Numbered from the stretch's first letter, positions 1-13,225 are shown. The stretch is 64,000 bases of DNA from Filobasidium wieringae (GCA_001600055.1 BCIV01000005.1:764228-828227), one strand, 5' to 3'. The notes: generated by a model not told the origin, from the letters alone. Made by a program: numbers and translations.

Positions 1-1870
1 GCGGGGCATGAGCTTGAACTCTGGGAACAAGATTCCCATCAAACACAAGGGGAGGTTGCTGACGCACGGTACAGCCGATGTTGTCTTCGATTGACCGGTG
101 TTTTGTTCTGCAGACTCATCCGAGACTGCTCACTCACGTGCCCTAAATCCTCGTTGTTTTTTGGGTTCTTCTCCTTGGATCTGCATCAGATGCTCCCTTC
201 ATTGGCCGGAAGCTGCTGAGTCGATCACTTCCTAGCTCTTGCACTTGTTGACAAACAATAGGGATATGAGGCTGCTGTATGAGATCACCTACGTCTTCAG
301 AAAGCCAGAGGTTCACGGTTCCGGGCGTATCGGAGCTCGTGGCAAGTAGATCCCGCGGCTCTCGGTGGCAGTGGTCAATCGATTGCCGCGACGCCCTGAA
401 AATGGAACATCCGGCTTGCGGTGCTTTTTGTCCTGATGGAAAGGCGTGAATGATCAGGTGAGTCGTCAGCGAGTCGAGGCATCAGGAGGAAGGACGAGCT
501 CGGTCATAGCTGGACGTCTCACTTGCCAGGGGCGTCAGTTGATCCCGCTTTACTCCCCGAGACGCGTGCTTTTCCAGATGACCTCAGAACGGAAATAACC
601 AGTCGCATTGGCTCGAGGCTTCGCTGCCAATTCTGATCTGGAGAGTTGCTCAAATAGTTCTGCTTCCCTTTTTCGTTTGATTGAATAGCTCCATGATCTG
701 TGCATTTCAATCCCGCTTGATCGTCGCCCACTATCTCTGAAACTACCTATCAAACGGGTTCTTTCCGCCTCATCACGCTAAACACTATCAGCCTCTAGGA
801 CTAGTCAAGGCCCACGTATTGTTTCAAATCGCTAGCCTTCTGTCTAGCCAAGAGGTGAGTGCGATTCCTTGGTTTGGGTTAAGACTCGGGTCCGAAGGAA
901 GTGGGAGCGAGCACAGCACCCCGACAAGGGCTTGCCTCGAGGCTGTGAACGGGAAGCATGAGGTTCTGTTTCGTGGCTTTGGGCGTGACCGGAAGACAGT
1001 AGTGCAGAAAGACGGGATTAAACTCAATTCCATATGAGCGGAGAACAGAGGCGTGATACCGAGAACCAAAACGATCTACCTCGAGAAAGAACGAGCAGAC
1101 CACGTCGCTGTTTTCGGTTCGATCGGGTTTTCTACTTCCCCGTCGTCTCGACCCCGCAATCCATCGCAATCCTCGGCCTGATCAGCCAATCAGATCCGAT
1201 CGAAATCAGTATGTACAGGGGTAATTCGTATATCCGGGTCCGAAGTTCTGCAGAGGGGAAGGGACAGAGCGGTTTCGCGCTTGTCTCGTCGTCGATATAT
1301 CGAGAAAACGCGAGCGTGCGGGAAGAGCGCCGTGACCACCTGCCTGCCTGCCTGTTCAGATCAATCTCGCTATGATTCACCTCATCCATTTGCCGGTTAC
1401 ACGAGCGTCCAAGAGCCTGGCCTCTTCTTTGTTATAGAGACTCATCCCTTTTGGACTTGACTTGTGTATAGGACATCCAAACCAGCGAAACCCCCACTCG
1501 AACCATTATATCGCCCTCCGATTTATCGCCCACACGCTCGACACGAATTACATCCGGAATCTCTCGACTACCCGAACTTTCGGCCCTAAACCAGATCGTC
1601 CTCGACCTATTAGTAGATTGCCATAGCCGCATACTTGCCTACTCTACCTAATCATAATACTGACAGGCTAGCTAGTAGCTGCTAGGCCTTACACTTCTTG
1701 ACCCTGGTCCTAGTACGTCGTACTCGCTGGACTACCAGTTCGAGGGAACCACTCGACTGACGTCCACCCTTTTCCCTTCTCGTCGACTTCTCACTACCAG
1801 GTCTACGTGACAGACCATTTTCAAATCTATACCAAACTACCACCCCGATCAATCACAAGCATACAAGCGT
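1..1870. other. Upstream non-coding stretch
   Basis: No convincing gene is visible. Open frames here are short, overlap one another on both strands and lack coding character or a splice context. The stretch probably holds the promoter and 5' leader of the zinc-cluster factor downstream. A short TGCC tandem run lies near 1339-1351. The 3' end of another gene beyond the window edge cannot be excluded. Confidence 0.5.
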
Positions 1871-2305
1871 ATGCATTCTTGGGAGACGACCGATCTTACT
1901 GGATTTGACGGTTCGGGACTCTCAACCGATATCAACTCTCACTCTAGGTCAAACTTCTACCAAGAGGAACGCGGTTATCCGTCGATACACATCAACGACA
2001 AACCAAACCCAGCAACGCAAGTCGATTTGGGATTAGGATTGGCTGATCCGAGGCTTCAATTGGCTGGGCAGTACTTGGGTTTTGGTTCTTTGGGTAGTGG
2101 CCGGACAGAATCTTTCAGTCAGTCTGGTTCGAATCACAACATCCATGGATAAGGCTGAAACTAATCGTCCTCAATCCTTGTCTTTGTGTACATAGACGAC
2201 CTGCTTCTTGCTAGACACGCACACCCTTCCTTGTCCATCTTTCCCGAACATACGGTTCTCCCCGTCACACAAACCTCTCGTTTCGCTCAACTTTTCCAAC
2301 GAAAA

Positions 2306-4130
2306 ATGGCTGCTGAAGCAGGTCAAGGTTCTGCCAACGGCAGTTCCTCCAACAATACCCCTTCCTCTAAACTCGATACCACTACCGGAAACCCCAGTCT
2401 AGATCGGTCAGCTGCTTGGCAGAGACCGGCCCCCATCACCAGTACAAACTTGACCGTCAACGCTTCTGCGGCAGAGGAACTCGCTGGGTACGGAAGAGAT
2501 ACTGATTCTCAGGATGATGTACCTCGACCAGTCACCTCAGATGGCGTCGTCTACCCCAAAGCTTCATCCATGTCTGCCGCGGACAGACATCCTGCCTCGG
2601 CTGATGCCAACCTACCTATCCCATTACCCGCCTGGCAAACACCTCTCACGTCTGCATCTGCACCAGGGCAATTGCACTCATCAGACTCGGCAGCTGCAGC
2701 GGCCGCCTACCGACCTCAACCTCAACAATCAGCTTATTATCAAAGGATGCTTGCGGCTAAACTGGCGGCTCACGAGGAAACGTTGGCGAACAAGAACGAG
2801 GAGCATGCTTACGTTTCTCCACCTGTCAATGCGAATGATATGGCTTTGATGCCTTCCACGTATAGCCCTATGTACCAAATCTTCAGCCAAGGTGGAAACA
2901 GCCTGGATAGCCATTATCAGGCTCAGCACTCCCCTCAAGTACCAGCTCAGGCGGGGTCATGGGGAATGGCCGATACTGGTCACCCGGGACAACCATTTGT
3001 GCATGCAGAAGATCATGGTTCTTACCTCGGCCTGGCCTCTCATCACTACCCAGAAGGATACCCTCAGGCTCACCACTCGGGAGCAAGCAACAGCTGGCAG
3101 AACTACTACGCTACCGAAGCGGCCTATCAGCAAGCTACTCAACGTGGTCACGCTTCCGGTTTCGAAGCTCCTACCGCAGAATCATGGAACCGATCTCAAT
3201 CAAGGAGCGTGGCTCCCATACCTGCACCACCTGCATCTGCCGCACAACCTCCTGCTGTAGAGGATTGGATGGCTGCTTGGCCTCACATCAAAAACCCAGG
3301 GTATGCGCTCGATCACAAACCAGCCGCAGAGTCGTCGAAACAGGGCAGGTCTTCCGGTCAAAAAGGCTCGAGGAACGAGTCGGAGGGAGGAAAGAACGAG
3401 CCTCCAAAGAAGGCCGCATTGGCTTGTCACTTCTGCCGAGGTCGAAAGCTCAAGTGAGTAGCTACCTGTGTAGTCGGTAAGATCCGCTAGACTGACGATC
3501 CCTCTTCCTTGCAGATGCGATGCGATTCGACCTACTTGTAGCCATTGTGCCAAGAGATCGTTGAGCTGTTCCTACGATATCGAGATCAGGAGAAGAGGAC
3601 CGGGAAAGAGGAAAAAGGAATTGATCGCACAGCAGCAAGCCAGAGCGAGCGGAGAGCCTTATCAGGACGGCAGAAAGAACGGCAACAACAAGAAGAGAAA
3701 GTCTGACTCTGGTAAAGAGAATGACGCCGAAGCCGACAGTCAATCAGATTCAGCTGGTCAGGGATCGGTTGCGGAAATGACGGCCCATACAAACAGTGCC
3801 GAGCGCTACGTACAAAGCTACCCGTCTCATATTCCATCTGGATACCACCCGGTCGGGGATTACCACGACAACAATACCAATCCCGGTGCAAACCCTCAAG
3901 CTTACACATATGCCAGCCAGATGTATCAGCAGCCTCCAGGAGATGCTTACTACGGACAACATCATTTGACCCCTTACCATAATCAGTACGAAGCGGTCTC
4001 TCACGACAGGAACAGACCTCCATCCCATGGATACGAGGGTACAGCTGGAGGCAACGTTTATGAGCAAGGATATTCCGCGGACCGAGCGAGTGAAGAGCAC
4101 CGCTCCAAGAGAGTCAAGACGGAAGGTTGA
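2306..4130 (+). CDS. Zn(2)-Cys(6) fungal transcription factor
   Basis: Exons 2306-3453 and 3515-4130 give a protein of 587 aa. Splicing at the GTGAGT donor joins the two halves of a complete zinc cluster near residues 374-401 with spacing C-X2-C-X6-C-X6-C-X2-C-X6-C. It is followed by a basic linker (RRRGPGKRKK), as in GAL4-type DNA-binding domains. The cluster sits in the middle of the protein; both flanks are Ser/Gln/Tyr/His-rich and disordered-looking. No fungal_trans middle homology region is evident, so the target genes cannot be inferred. The start at 2306 has a strong context (A at -3, G at +4). A 93-codon ATG frame begins at 1871. A possible intron 2094-2195 (CTAAT branch, TACATAG acceptor) would join it in phase and give a 698-aa protein, so the N terminus is uncertain. 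It presumably acts in the nucleus. Confidence 0.88.
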
Positions 4131-4497
4131 ACGGAAAGAACACACACATGGCAGAACACACACACGACTTTCTGTTTTTTCGATTTTTCATGGGTTTTCT
4201 GTCCATATGGCATCTGGGATACTTTAGTCATCATACGTTGTATAGATCTGAGCTTAATTCTCGTGCATGTATCAGCATTCATCTTCTGTACCATGTCATC
4301 ATCATGTCACACCAATCCGAGCGAGTTGCGCCAATCAAACGCGCAGATGGCTTCAAGCGCGTCTTTCTCGGTTCCGGGCTAGGATGTGCCTTCCGCGGCT
4401 AGCAAGGCATTTCCTTCGTACGTTGAATATGATCAAGTCCAGGGATCCTGACCGGAACCTCGTCTGGTTAACTTCTTCACCTCCAAAAACTGCTATA

Positions 4498-5386
4498 ATG
4501 CTCTTCGCTGCCGCCCGTACTTCTCTCAGGTGGGTAGGACTCACTGGCTATGAAATTGGGCAAGTTCCGAGGTGGATGACCTAATGAATGTTGTTCTTTC
4601 TCTTTCGGATTATAGGACCGCTTCCGTCGTTGCCCGTCGTGGGTACGCTGATGTCGCTGAAGGTGGATTGAAGTTGTCCTTGGCTCTTCCTCACCAGGTG
4701 AGTGGGCTTCGTGGAGAAGCAGGAGGGATAACCCGGCTAATCGTATCGTTTATATGATGATATAGTCCATCTACTCTTCCCAGGCTGTCCAGCAGGTGTA
4801 GGTGTCTAGATCTCTTCTTCTTCGTCATCTCCTTTCTGACCGAGTCGATTCGATTTACAGTAACATCCCTGCCGCCTCCGGAGACATGGGTATCCTCGCC
4901 AACCACGTTCCTACCGTCGAGGCCCTCCGACCCGGTCTTGTTGAGATCATCGAGTCTGGTTCCACCAAGAAGTACTTCGGTAAGGAAATGGATATGTTCA
5001 ACCTCGGGATCGCACTGCAAGTACTTATATCGTCTTGGTTTTATGTACCAATCCCAGTCTCTGCCGGATTCGCTACCGTACACTCCAACAACTCGATGAC
5101 CATCAACGCTGTTGAGGCTTATGAGATGGACAAGTTCTCCCCCGAGGTCAGTCCTATACTGCAAGAATATGGATATTATTAGCTAATAGATCATTCTCCT
5201 CTGCCTGCTCAAATCACTTCCAACATCTACCCTCATATCCCAAACTTCTATTTCACCCAGGCCATCCGAGCCGGTCTCGCCGATGCCCAGCGAGTGATCG
5301 GATCCAGTGCTTCCGAGCAGGACAAGGCCGAGGCCCGTGTCGAGGTTGAGGTCTTTGAGAGCATCCAGGCTGCTTTGGCCAAGTAA
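4498..5386 (+). CDS. ATP16: Mitochondrial F1-ATP synthase subunit delta
   Basis: Six exons (4498-4529, 4616-4697, 4766-4797, 4861-4979, 5058-5146, 5261-5386) encode 159 aa, the usual length of this subunit. The N terminus (MLFAAARTSLRTASVVARRG) is a typical mitochondrial targeting peptide. The mature part shows the beta-sandwich signature VNIPAASGDMGILANHVP and TVEALRPGLVEI, then VSAGFATVHSNN and a C-terminal helical hairpin rich in Ala and Glu. The protein belongs to the central stalk of complex V in the matrix and couples rotor movement to the catalytic head. All intron joins preserve phase, and the V-N-I-P junction depends on the GTAGGT donor at 4798. It lies downstream of the zinc-cluster gene on the same strand, as a separate unit. 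Confidence 0.95.
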
Positions 5387-6195
5387 ACGGGACGAAAAGG
5401 TTAGGGGTTGTAGAATGATGCATAGGAGATGAATACAAGAATAGAATGGCGACACGGAGATGGCGATCGGTCATCTTTTTTGAGCGGGCTTTAGAATGCA
5501 GCTGAGTCAGCTTCAGGATATTGCTGCATCATCGGTCGTCTCCACAGACTAGGTCGCTCGACTGGAAGGGTGCAAACTTGAGCATTCCTGTCTTGACATC
5601 GGAGGTATTCCTTGAGTTTGGTAACACATTTTTTTGGGTTGCGCCCTAACGAATGAAGGTCGAGAATCTCCTCTTATCCTGCGTCTCTAGACTCGTGCGA
5701 GCCTTAGCCTCACTCTGGCAACCTCGATGTTGGGTTTCGGCCCGTGCTGGTACAGGCCACGACCAGAATGTCGTGAATGTGGGCCAGGGATTACGTCTGA
5801 GCACTACTGAACCAAATCGAAAGAAGAGGAGAACTAGACGAAGAAGCAAGCCCACACCTGATCACGCCCAATAGTTTGGCTCTGATCAATTGACAATCTT
5901 CTTGCAGATCAACATCAGCTGCGCTCCGTACGGAAGGAGAGAGCGCTTCCATTCCTAATTGATCCCCGCTCCCGCTTTGCCTCTTATGATTGACAACTAC
6001 GAGGAAGATACTTCTGCCGCCGGTACCTTGGGTCATGCCTGACAGTACTTGCTTCCTGCGTAGCGTCGCACGGAAACGATTCAAACTTTTGACAAGATAG
6101 TCGACAATCCAGGGCACGTCAAATCGAGTACAACGCATTATAATCCAAAAGTACCACCTCGGTACCATTATCAACTACAAATCCAGTTCCTCATC
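5387..6195. other. Convergent intergenic region
   Basis: This lies between the 3' ends of ATP16 and the minus-strand gene that follows. The short open frames on both strands have no splice context or recognisable motif. I see only 3' untranslated sequence and spacer. Confidence 0.6.
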
Positions 6196-8714
6196 TCACT
6201 CCTCCTTCTCTTCCCCTAATAGCCTCGCCAACTCCTTTTCCGTCTTATCCCTCAGTCTGTGTGGACTGGGATGACGAACCTCGACGTCAGAGTAAGAATG
6301 AATCGAGCTCGTCGAGTGGCGCGGTTTAGGTAGTCCTGGCCGTACAACGGCGATCTTACCTGGGACGTGGCGGATCGTTGATCTGGTCGTGCAAAGGAAT
6401 TAGTTGTGGCTTGGAGAGTGTGAAAGGAGTGGGGATGACTCACTCTCCGATGGAGATCAACCCTGTTGTACATTCAGGGCAGAGACAGCCTCTTCCATGA
6501 CGCGCATGTGATCCCGAGATCCGTTTCACTCCGGAACTCGTCTCGCTCTGCGTCTCGAATCGTCAGCGAGGTCCCTAGACGATCCTCTACCGTACTGACC
6601 TTGTGTTCGAACAACCCGCTCAACCTTCTGACCCGGCTCTCCGCTTTACTTGAGGATCGGGCTTCTTCCACGCTAGTACGGTTGTTAGGGACGGGTAACC
6701 TCGGTTTATCCCTTGTTACCTCCCTTTCCCTCTCTCTTTCGCGTTCCCGTTCCCGGCGCTCAGGAGGTTTAGAAAGTTGATACCCAGTCTTCTCCCTATT
6801 AGGCAGCCTAAGTGCCGCGACGGGCGGGAGGGAGAACGGTCTACCCTTTATACCCCCCGTAACGTTCGGACTAGCCTCGTCGGTCGTCCTTATCAGTCAA
6901 AATCGCTCCCGGGCTTTTTTATAGGACTCACCTGATGGAGGATTGGGATAGGGTGCTCCCATTGGAGATATTCTCGAACCTCTTCAATCGGTCTGAGACG
7001 CTTTCTTTTCCTCTCACATGACCTTTACTGTACTCCCCATTCCCCAGCTCAGGGTTGGGGGTGCCAGCATGTGGTCGGGGCTGGAAATGAGGAGTACTTG
7101 GGGAGGAGGAGGCGAGGGAAGGTTGTGAGATGAGTGAAGGGAGGGAGGTAAGGGAAGATAATTGGGACTCGGTCGTGCTCGTCCTGGAGGTCGGGTGGGC
7201 TGAAGAAGAAGGGGGTCTACCGTTCATGCTCGGTAAAGACCCTGATCGATCGGGTTGATATGGACGTTCGACTTGGTTGGGGGGGCAAGGACCGCCCGTT
7301 TGAGCTCGAGAGGAATGTGACGTGGATGACACGGGGGGGAGGGGAAGACCGGGGTGTACGGGGGGAAGGGGCATTTGTCGCTTCCCACCCGGTCTAGCCC
7401 TTTCCCCTTGCCTCTCCGGCGGGGAGCTTTTCAATTCCAGCTCAACATCCTCTCTACTCTCATCCCAACCCAACCCCGTTACCTCCCCCACCCACCCGAC
7501 CCCCGCCAAAACCCCGGCAAACCGGACCTCTCCAGCGCCCAGGGCGGCCACCCTCATCCCCTCGGCCGCCGCATCCAAGTTCTGCCCGTGGATCGCACAG
7601 AGATGGGCAGAGAAGCGGAGGAGCGTTTGGGTGTGGGTCTGGGTTATTTGGTGGGCTGTTTGTCTGTGCCGTGAATTTCGTGTCGGGTTAGGTTTTGATA
7701 AGGAAGAGAGAAGAGGGAGAAGAGAGAAAAGGGAAGATGGAACGGGGACAGGGAGGGACTGACTGCTTGAGAAGATAAGTATCCTCGATCAACCCGCTGA
7801 TCGCTCGGAGGTACTTTTCGTGCTTCTCCCCAACGCCTCTCGCTCCATCCGGGCTCTTGTGGGCGAGGGAATGGAGTGGTCTTTCTATCGAACATCGCAA
7901 CCGGGATATAATCCCAATTAATGGACGATTCTACCTTGAGAACCAACCAGGGGACGGGACGTACCGACCTCCCCCAACCCCCGTTCCCAAGCGTCCAACC
8001 CCGTGTCCAACCGGTCCCACGTCTTGGTGACGAACCGGCGGTGTTTGGTGACCAGTTGGAGCATGGTTTGTGATTGCCGGGAGAGGGATTTGGAGTGGGA
8101 TTGGACGAGGAGGGAGTGGGAGTGGGACGTGCGGATTTGGGCTGGGAGGGGGGAGGCTGGGGGGCGTAGCGGGGGGTAGGGAGTGGGAGGATAGAGGAAG
8201 AGAGAAGATGGAAAATGAATAAGCTCCTCATCACATGAACACGAAATACTAGGGACTAACCGACCACCCCCACCCCTTCCACCCCCTTCAAAAACCTCTT
8301 CAACCCCAGCTCCAACTCCCTCTCCGCCCCTCCCAAAAGCAATAAAACCTCCTCCTTCCTCTTCAACGCACTGACGATCTCTTCCATCCTCCCAAGATCC
8401 GCTTGGACGGTCTGACGTAGGGAATCCAACTCCGTATCCGTATACTCTCTCTGCGCCTCCGGGGCAAGCGTCGATCCATTAGCATGAGGAGAGTGGGAGA
8501 AATAATCCCCCCCCACCCCTCCTGCGGACCAAGAGAACGGGCTCCCAGGTGTCCGGACTTGTGGACTAGCTAATGGACTGCCCGACCTGGACCCGGCGGC
8601 CGACCCCGACCCCGACCTTGACCCAGACGTACCGCCCGACCGCTGGGCGTAGGAAGGACGGGGAGGGAGTAGTTGAGGTCGGGGTGATGTTGGTTGTCGT
8701 TTGAAGCTGAACAT
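6196..8714 (-). CDS. Unrecognised low-complexity/helical protein
   Basis: Not recognised. Exons 8714-8261, 8141-7965, 7884-7764, 7663-6932 and 6888-6600 join in phase (591 codons). One to three further short exons lead to a stop near 6196, and those last junctions are uncertain. The N terminus is Ser/Arg/Gly-rich. A helical stretch follows (TELDSLRQTVQADLGRMEE, then LKRKEEVLLLLGGAERELEL) and continues across exons 2-4 (QTMLQLVTKHRRFVTKTWDR, YLRAISGLIEDTYLLKQ). It looks like a coiled-coil or helical-bundle domain of about 250 aa. The middle is a disordered Ser/Pro region. The C-terminal part has a run of alternating Arg-Glu and ends in an acidic/Lys tail (ARLLGEEKEE). No signal peptide or membrane segment is seen. 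It is transcribed divergently from the KNR4-like gene. Confidence 0.7.
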
Positions 8715-9769
8715 GGGTTGGTTGTTGCCAGAGTTGCGATTGGCTTTGGATGTGAAAGTGAAAGTGGAGATGGTGGATGAACAATGACGATGATTAGGGT
8801 GATTTTGATGGATGTGAGATGAAACGTCGGATGCAAATGGTGGTTGCGATGGATGGCGTACATGGCGTTCGTCGTTGTGACGCTCAGTTGATTCACATTC
8901 AGATTCAGGTCACTCGCTCGCTGAACAGGAGATACAGGAAAGTTCCATGTCAACGTTGCATGTTGTTATCGCAGTTTGGTATATCTAGTATCCACAATTC
9001 CTAGCATTTCTAGAACGAGCACAATCACTCGATGGGATATGCTGTACATCCCATATCTGTGCGTCCGACCAGGTGATAGTCTAGGCGTATCAATGCTTTA
9101 AGTGGTAGCTGGTACACATCCATGGTGGTTCAACCAGGTCATCTGTACCGCTCACCTAACCTGCACCATACCCACGCACACCCGTGCTCCGTAGCTCCGT
9201 ATCCAAACAACCTCCCCTCCACCCGTCCAGACCGTGGACTACACGCCGTTCGACCCGTCCTACAGCTACCCATCCGTGTTTGGGTTTGATCACCGTAGGA
9301 CCTAGGACCGTTCGGTTTTGATGTCGTTCGTTGTCATTCAATTCTCTCAACACTGTTCACTCTCTACGTTTGCTATCATCATCGTTCTACTGTTCCACTG
9401 GCACAAGGGATGACCCTCAATTGAACTAGTACGCGTATCTTTCTACCGTAACGACACTCTGCATTGCACTGCACTGCACGGGGATTGGACTGGACTGGAT
9501 AGACGTTAGACGGTAGATTATTTGTTCTGGACTTCTGGAATCTAGAATCTTGGACTCTGGAACTTTTGGATCTTAGTTGGGTCGAATTGGGTTGGCGATA
9601 AGGCATAAACGGACGTCCATACATATCATCGCGAATCAAATCAAATCACCCCGACCCCTTCCACTCACCACACTCACACTCATCCACCTTTAACACTCAT
9701 CCACCTTTAACACTCAACCACGAACACTCAACCAACCGAGCACGAACAATCAACCACAAACAAAACGCA
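8715..9769. promoter_or_regulatory. Divergent promoter region with short repeats
   Basis: About 1.05 kb separates the start of the minus-strand helical protein from the KNR4-like start, so both promoters must lie here. Two tandem copies of ACTCATCCACCTTTAAC lie at about 9677-9711. They are followed by repeated CAACCACGAACA-like units in the presumed KNR4 leader. Around 9480-9570 there is a run of GGACT/TGGAATCT-like simple repeats. No gene is seen. Confidence 0.5.
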
Positions 9770-12566
9770 ATGCCCTCCTTCTTCTCCTCCCTATCCTCCT
9801 ACTTTTCCTCCCCCCAATCACAATCACACTCGCAATCGCAATCCCGCTCAACACTATCCACAACCCACTCGGCCTTCTCCCTCCCTTCGCATTCCAGCAC
9901 CCGGGCGGGGAGTCCGGTTTACGGGCATGGACATGGTCAACAAGGGCACGGACAGGGACAGGGATTAGGCAGTAGGAGCGCCAGTCCGGCTTTCGGGGAG
10001 TATGCGGAAGGGCTTAGTAGACCGGATCGCGTTGGGTTGGGCGTGAGTTTGGTGGTGTTTCGAGCGTTGGGGGGTGGGGTGGGGGTGTTGATCTTGTTTT
10101 GTTTGCTTTTCGTTCCGTTTCGGTTTTCGTCTTTCGGTCGGATTTGGTTTGCTTTGGTTGATCCGGACTTTAGCGTCAACCATCACCTTCCAACTCGAGG
10201 CATAATTCCTACGTCGGTTCTTCCGCTTCTTCAGGACAAGGACAGGGGGCTGGGGGACAGGGGGCAGGATCGGGGTTCAGTTATCCTCCTGTAGCTCATG
10301 GGGGACGGAACGAAGGTGGGTATGAGTATTCCGCTACGGGTCGAGTCGTCAGGTGAGTCTCCCAGTGGACGTTTTTGTGGAAACAACGTCGGGACGGGAT
10401 GACTGACCGCATGAACGTTTTTCCTTTTCGATTGTAGCGGTACGAACCGGACCGCAAGCCCCTCCGGTCTCGCACGTCCACGAACTCAAGGAGAAGTCGG
10501 CAATTTCTTCAGCCCGAATGGACCTCTGATCTATTACCCGCCCCTCAAGACCACTTGGACGAGGATAAGAAAGGTCCTGATCGACGCCGTTCCCGAATTA
10601 CACGATACCCTTTCCGGACCTGTCGATTCGTTCACTCTGGCAGACGCCGAGGCGCAACTGGGTTGCGTCCTCCCTCCCTCGGTCAGGGATAGTTATGCCG
10701 TTGTCGACGGGCAAGACCCTTCCTCGGAATTCAAAGAGGGATTGTTCTTCGGACTGACGTTCTTGACTCTGGAAGACTCGTTGAAGGAATGGAGTTTCTG
10801 GAAATCGGTCGAACACGATCCGTACTCGGGTGGGAACCCGGACGTCTTGGTCATGATGTCTTCCATCCCTTCCGGTTGGATCCGTCCTCAATACGCCTGT
10901 CGAGGTTGGTTACCGTTGATCACGGATAGGTGTGGGAACTACGTCGGCGTGGATCTCTCGCCGGGGGAGGAGGGCGGCGCTTGGGGCCAGGTGATCGTCT
11001 TTGGAAGGGAATTCGATAGGAAGTGCGTCCTCTTCCGTGGAGAAGGCGAAGGCGGTTGGGGAAGATGGTTGGCCGGGTTTGCGGAAGAGTTGGAAAGTGG
11101 GGAAGGGTGGGAGATCGACGGGGCCTCCCAGAACCGGAGAGGCCAGGGGGAGGAGGGCGAGGACGAGGAGGACGATATCGGTTATCAATCTTATTACTAC
11201 GACGGAGGGGGCGGATCGGGGGGTGATTCTTACGGCGAAGCGGGTGGGGCGTTGCGTTTGACGGGGGAATACAAGGGTTGGGGTGTGCTCGAGGCTTGGT
11301 GGGATCGCTCCGTGAGGAGATGGGACGAGTTGGGGATGGGACTCAGTCAGGCCGAGATCAGACGTCAGCAGGAAAAGATCGATAAACGGAGGTCCGCTAG
11401 GATGAGCGGGGGTGGGGGTGCGGCTGGGAATGGCCTTCAGGGACTTGGGTTTGGAGGGATGAGGATTGGGACCCCGGGTGATGATGCTCAGGTGGCTATT
11501 CCGGGTGAGTACATCGTTCGGATCTCGGTCAAGGGGATGTCGTATTGACGCTTGTTCGCTGCCCATAGTCCTGGACGACCCCCGCGGACTCGTTCCCTCC
11601 ATTCCAGCTCCTCAAAGACTCTCAATGCCTCAACCTCCCGCGTCGCCCGGTCCGGAGACTTCCCTGTTGAACCCCAGATCTCCCTCTCTCCACAAGGACG
11701 ACATGCCCGAGACCCCGATCACCCCTCGGGTACCCGAATCGAGCAACTTTAGGGATTACAGCTCGGACACTCCTCATGCTCCCACCCCTCGTCGTCTGGT
11801 CACGCCTTACAGTCCGGTCACTTCCCCCGAACATCAGGTCCCTGGGACGAGCGCATCGCACGCCAACGCTTACCCCTCCACCTCGGACGGGTTCTTGTCA
11901 CCTCCTTCGGGATCGCCTCACGGGGCGGCTCGGAAACGGATCAGCGTACCTGCCCCTGCACCTCTCGCTCTGGACTTGCCGACCCGGGCCGACGTACAGG
12001 CCGCTCATGCCGTCGCCATGGCCGAAGAACAGGGGTTACGGGGAGGTTGGGTCATGTCCATGGAAGCCGCCACGAAACCGACCCTCGCCGACAGACGATC
12101 GAGCACCTTGTCCTCCATACCCGGAGTCAACGCTTTCCGAAGATCCCCGGCGAACGATGATACCGAGATGGTCGATATCGATCTCGAGGGCGGCAAGCAG
12201 GAAAGGTTCGGTTCGCCCAACATCTACGCTTCCGACGTCTCGCCCACGACGGACAAGTTCCCTCGAGCCATCTCTCCCCTCGCCGCCGCCACTCAACAAC
12301 CTCCCAGCTTGATCGCCGATCTCGCTAGAACACCCAGTCCTTCTTTCCCTCGAGCAGAGGAACAACAGACCCCTCGACCTAGAGCTCACACTTCCGGGTT
12401 CTTTGACGATCAGCTCGTCGATGAGAACACTCCCGGTCGGACCATCAAGACCGGGCCGACCCCGGAATCCCCATCGAGGAGGACGACGGACGAGGACGAG
12501 GACGAGACAAAGGATTTCGGACGAGGCGATGTGATTAAGACGATGGCGGATCTGTCTGTAGCATGA
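9770..12566 (+). CDS. KNR4: SMI1/KNR4-family cell-wall assembly regulator
   Basis: Four exons (9770-10042, 10174-10352, 10438-11504, 11569-12566) encode 838 aa, longer than the roughly 505-aa budding-yeast protein. The N-terminal 150 residues are Ser/His/Gly/Gln-rich. The SMI1_KNR4 globular domain starts in exon 3: NGPLIYYPPLKTTWTRIRK, then AQLGCVLPPSVRDSYAVVDG, GLFFGLTFLTLEDS, SGWIRPQYACRGWLPLITDR and GNYVGVDLSPG. An acidic loop and a long Pro/Ser/Thr-rich C-terminal tail follow. In yeast the family links cell-wall synthesis with the PKC1/SLT2 cell-integrity pathway and is largely disordered outside the core. Exon 2 begins at the acceptor TTTAG at 10171-10173, which gives the only in-phase join. 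Its GC content is higher than that of the accessory region that follows. Confidence 0.9.
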
Positions 12567-12892
12567 TGAGACCACCCCCGTCGTCCCTTTCGTTTACCTA
12601 TGATGACATGTAAAACATATACCCAGGCTGGAAGCATTCAAATCCTTATAGACCAGATTCGAGATCGACTTGAGCGATCGTGCACGCTTGGGGATGGCTC
12701 AGTTCGGACTTTGACGCTTGAGGGTCTATCGAGCTTGCCTGTCTAGTATGGTTCGATCAGTTTCAGATTCTGCATCGGGGTTCCCGACATGATGATAAAG
12801 CTACAAGAAGGGATCCTCCCAAGTTGTATCCGAGCAGCTCGGCAAGTCATCAGTCTTGACATGCATATATGTACAAGTTGTGAGTGTTTCAG

Positions 12893-13225
12893 ATAACAAT
12901 CTCGCAAGTGGCTCATTGGTTCCGGACCAACACAGTTGCATTAGATATGATCGCCAAGGCTGCTTATCATTCATAGTTCTCACTTAGCGAGCTCTTGGGA
13001 GCCAGTTACCAAAAGGTCCTGAGCTTTTTGACTTTTTGAAACACTCTTAACGCCTCCGGTAGCCCCGGTAGACCACTTTTTAGCCCTGAAACGTCTCGAA
13101 ATGCTTGTTTGAAACAGCTACATTTTGCCTGTTTTGTTGTAGGGGGCGCAGGCCGTGCTTCGATTCGCAGTCACTACGACTGTTTTGCCCAGCATTTAGT
13201 TTGTTTTCGAGACACGTCATTGATC
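12893..13225. repeat. Dispersed SINE-like repeat, copy A
   Basis: This is collinear with the copy at 18774-19090. Both begin with the same 17 bases (ATAACAATCTCGCAAGT). The block GCTCTTGGGAG follows 98 nt later here and 97 nt later in the other copy. Both then share a CTTTTTAG(C/T)CCTGAAACG block, TTCGATTCGCAGTCAC and GACACGTCAT in the same order. The copies are strongly diverged between these blocks. TTCGATTCGC resembles a pol III B-box. Confidence 0.75.

Noticed and set aside
5791..6174. 127-codon minus-strand open frame after ATP16
   Set aside because: Composition looks random, there is no supporting splice structure, and it lies between two convergent 3' ends.
7322..7762. Plus-strand open frames opposite the helical protein gene
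   Set aside because: They are antisense to in-phase exons 3-4 of the minus-strand gene and lack start or splice logic of their own.
10910..11602. 230-codon minus-strand open frame
   Set aside because: It is antisense to the SMI1/KNR4 domain exon, which explains the conserved residues far better.
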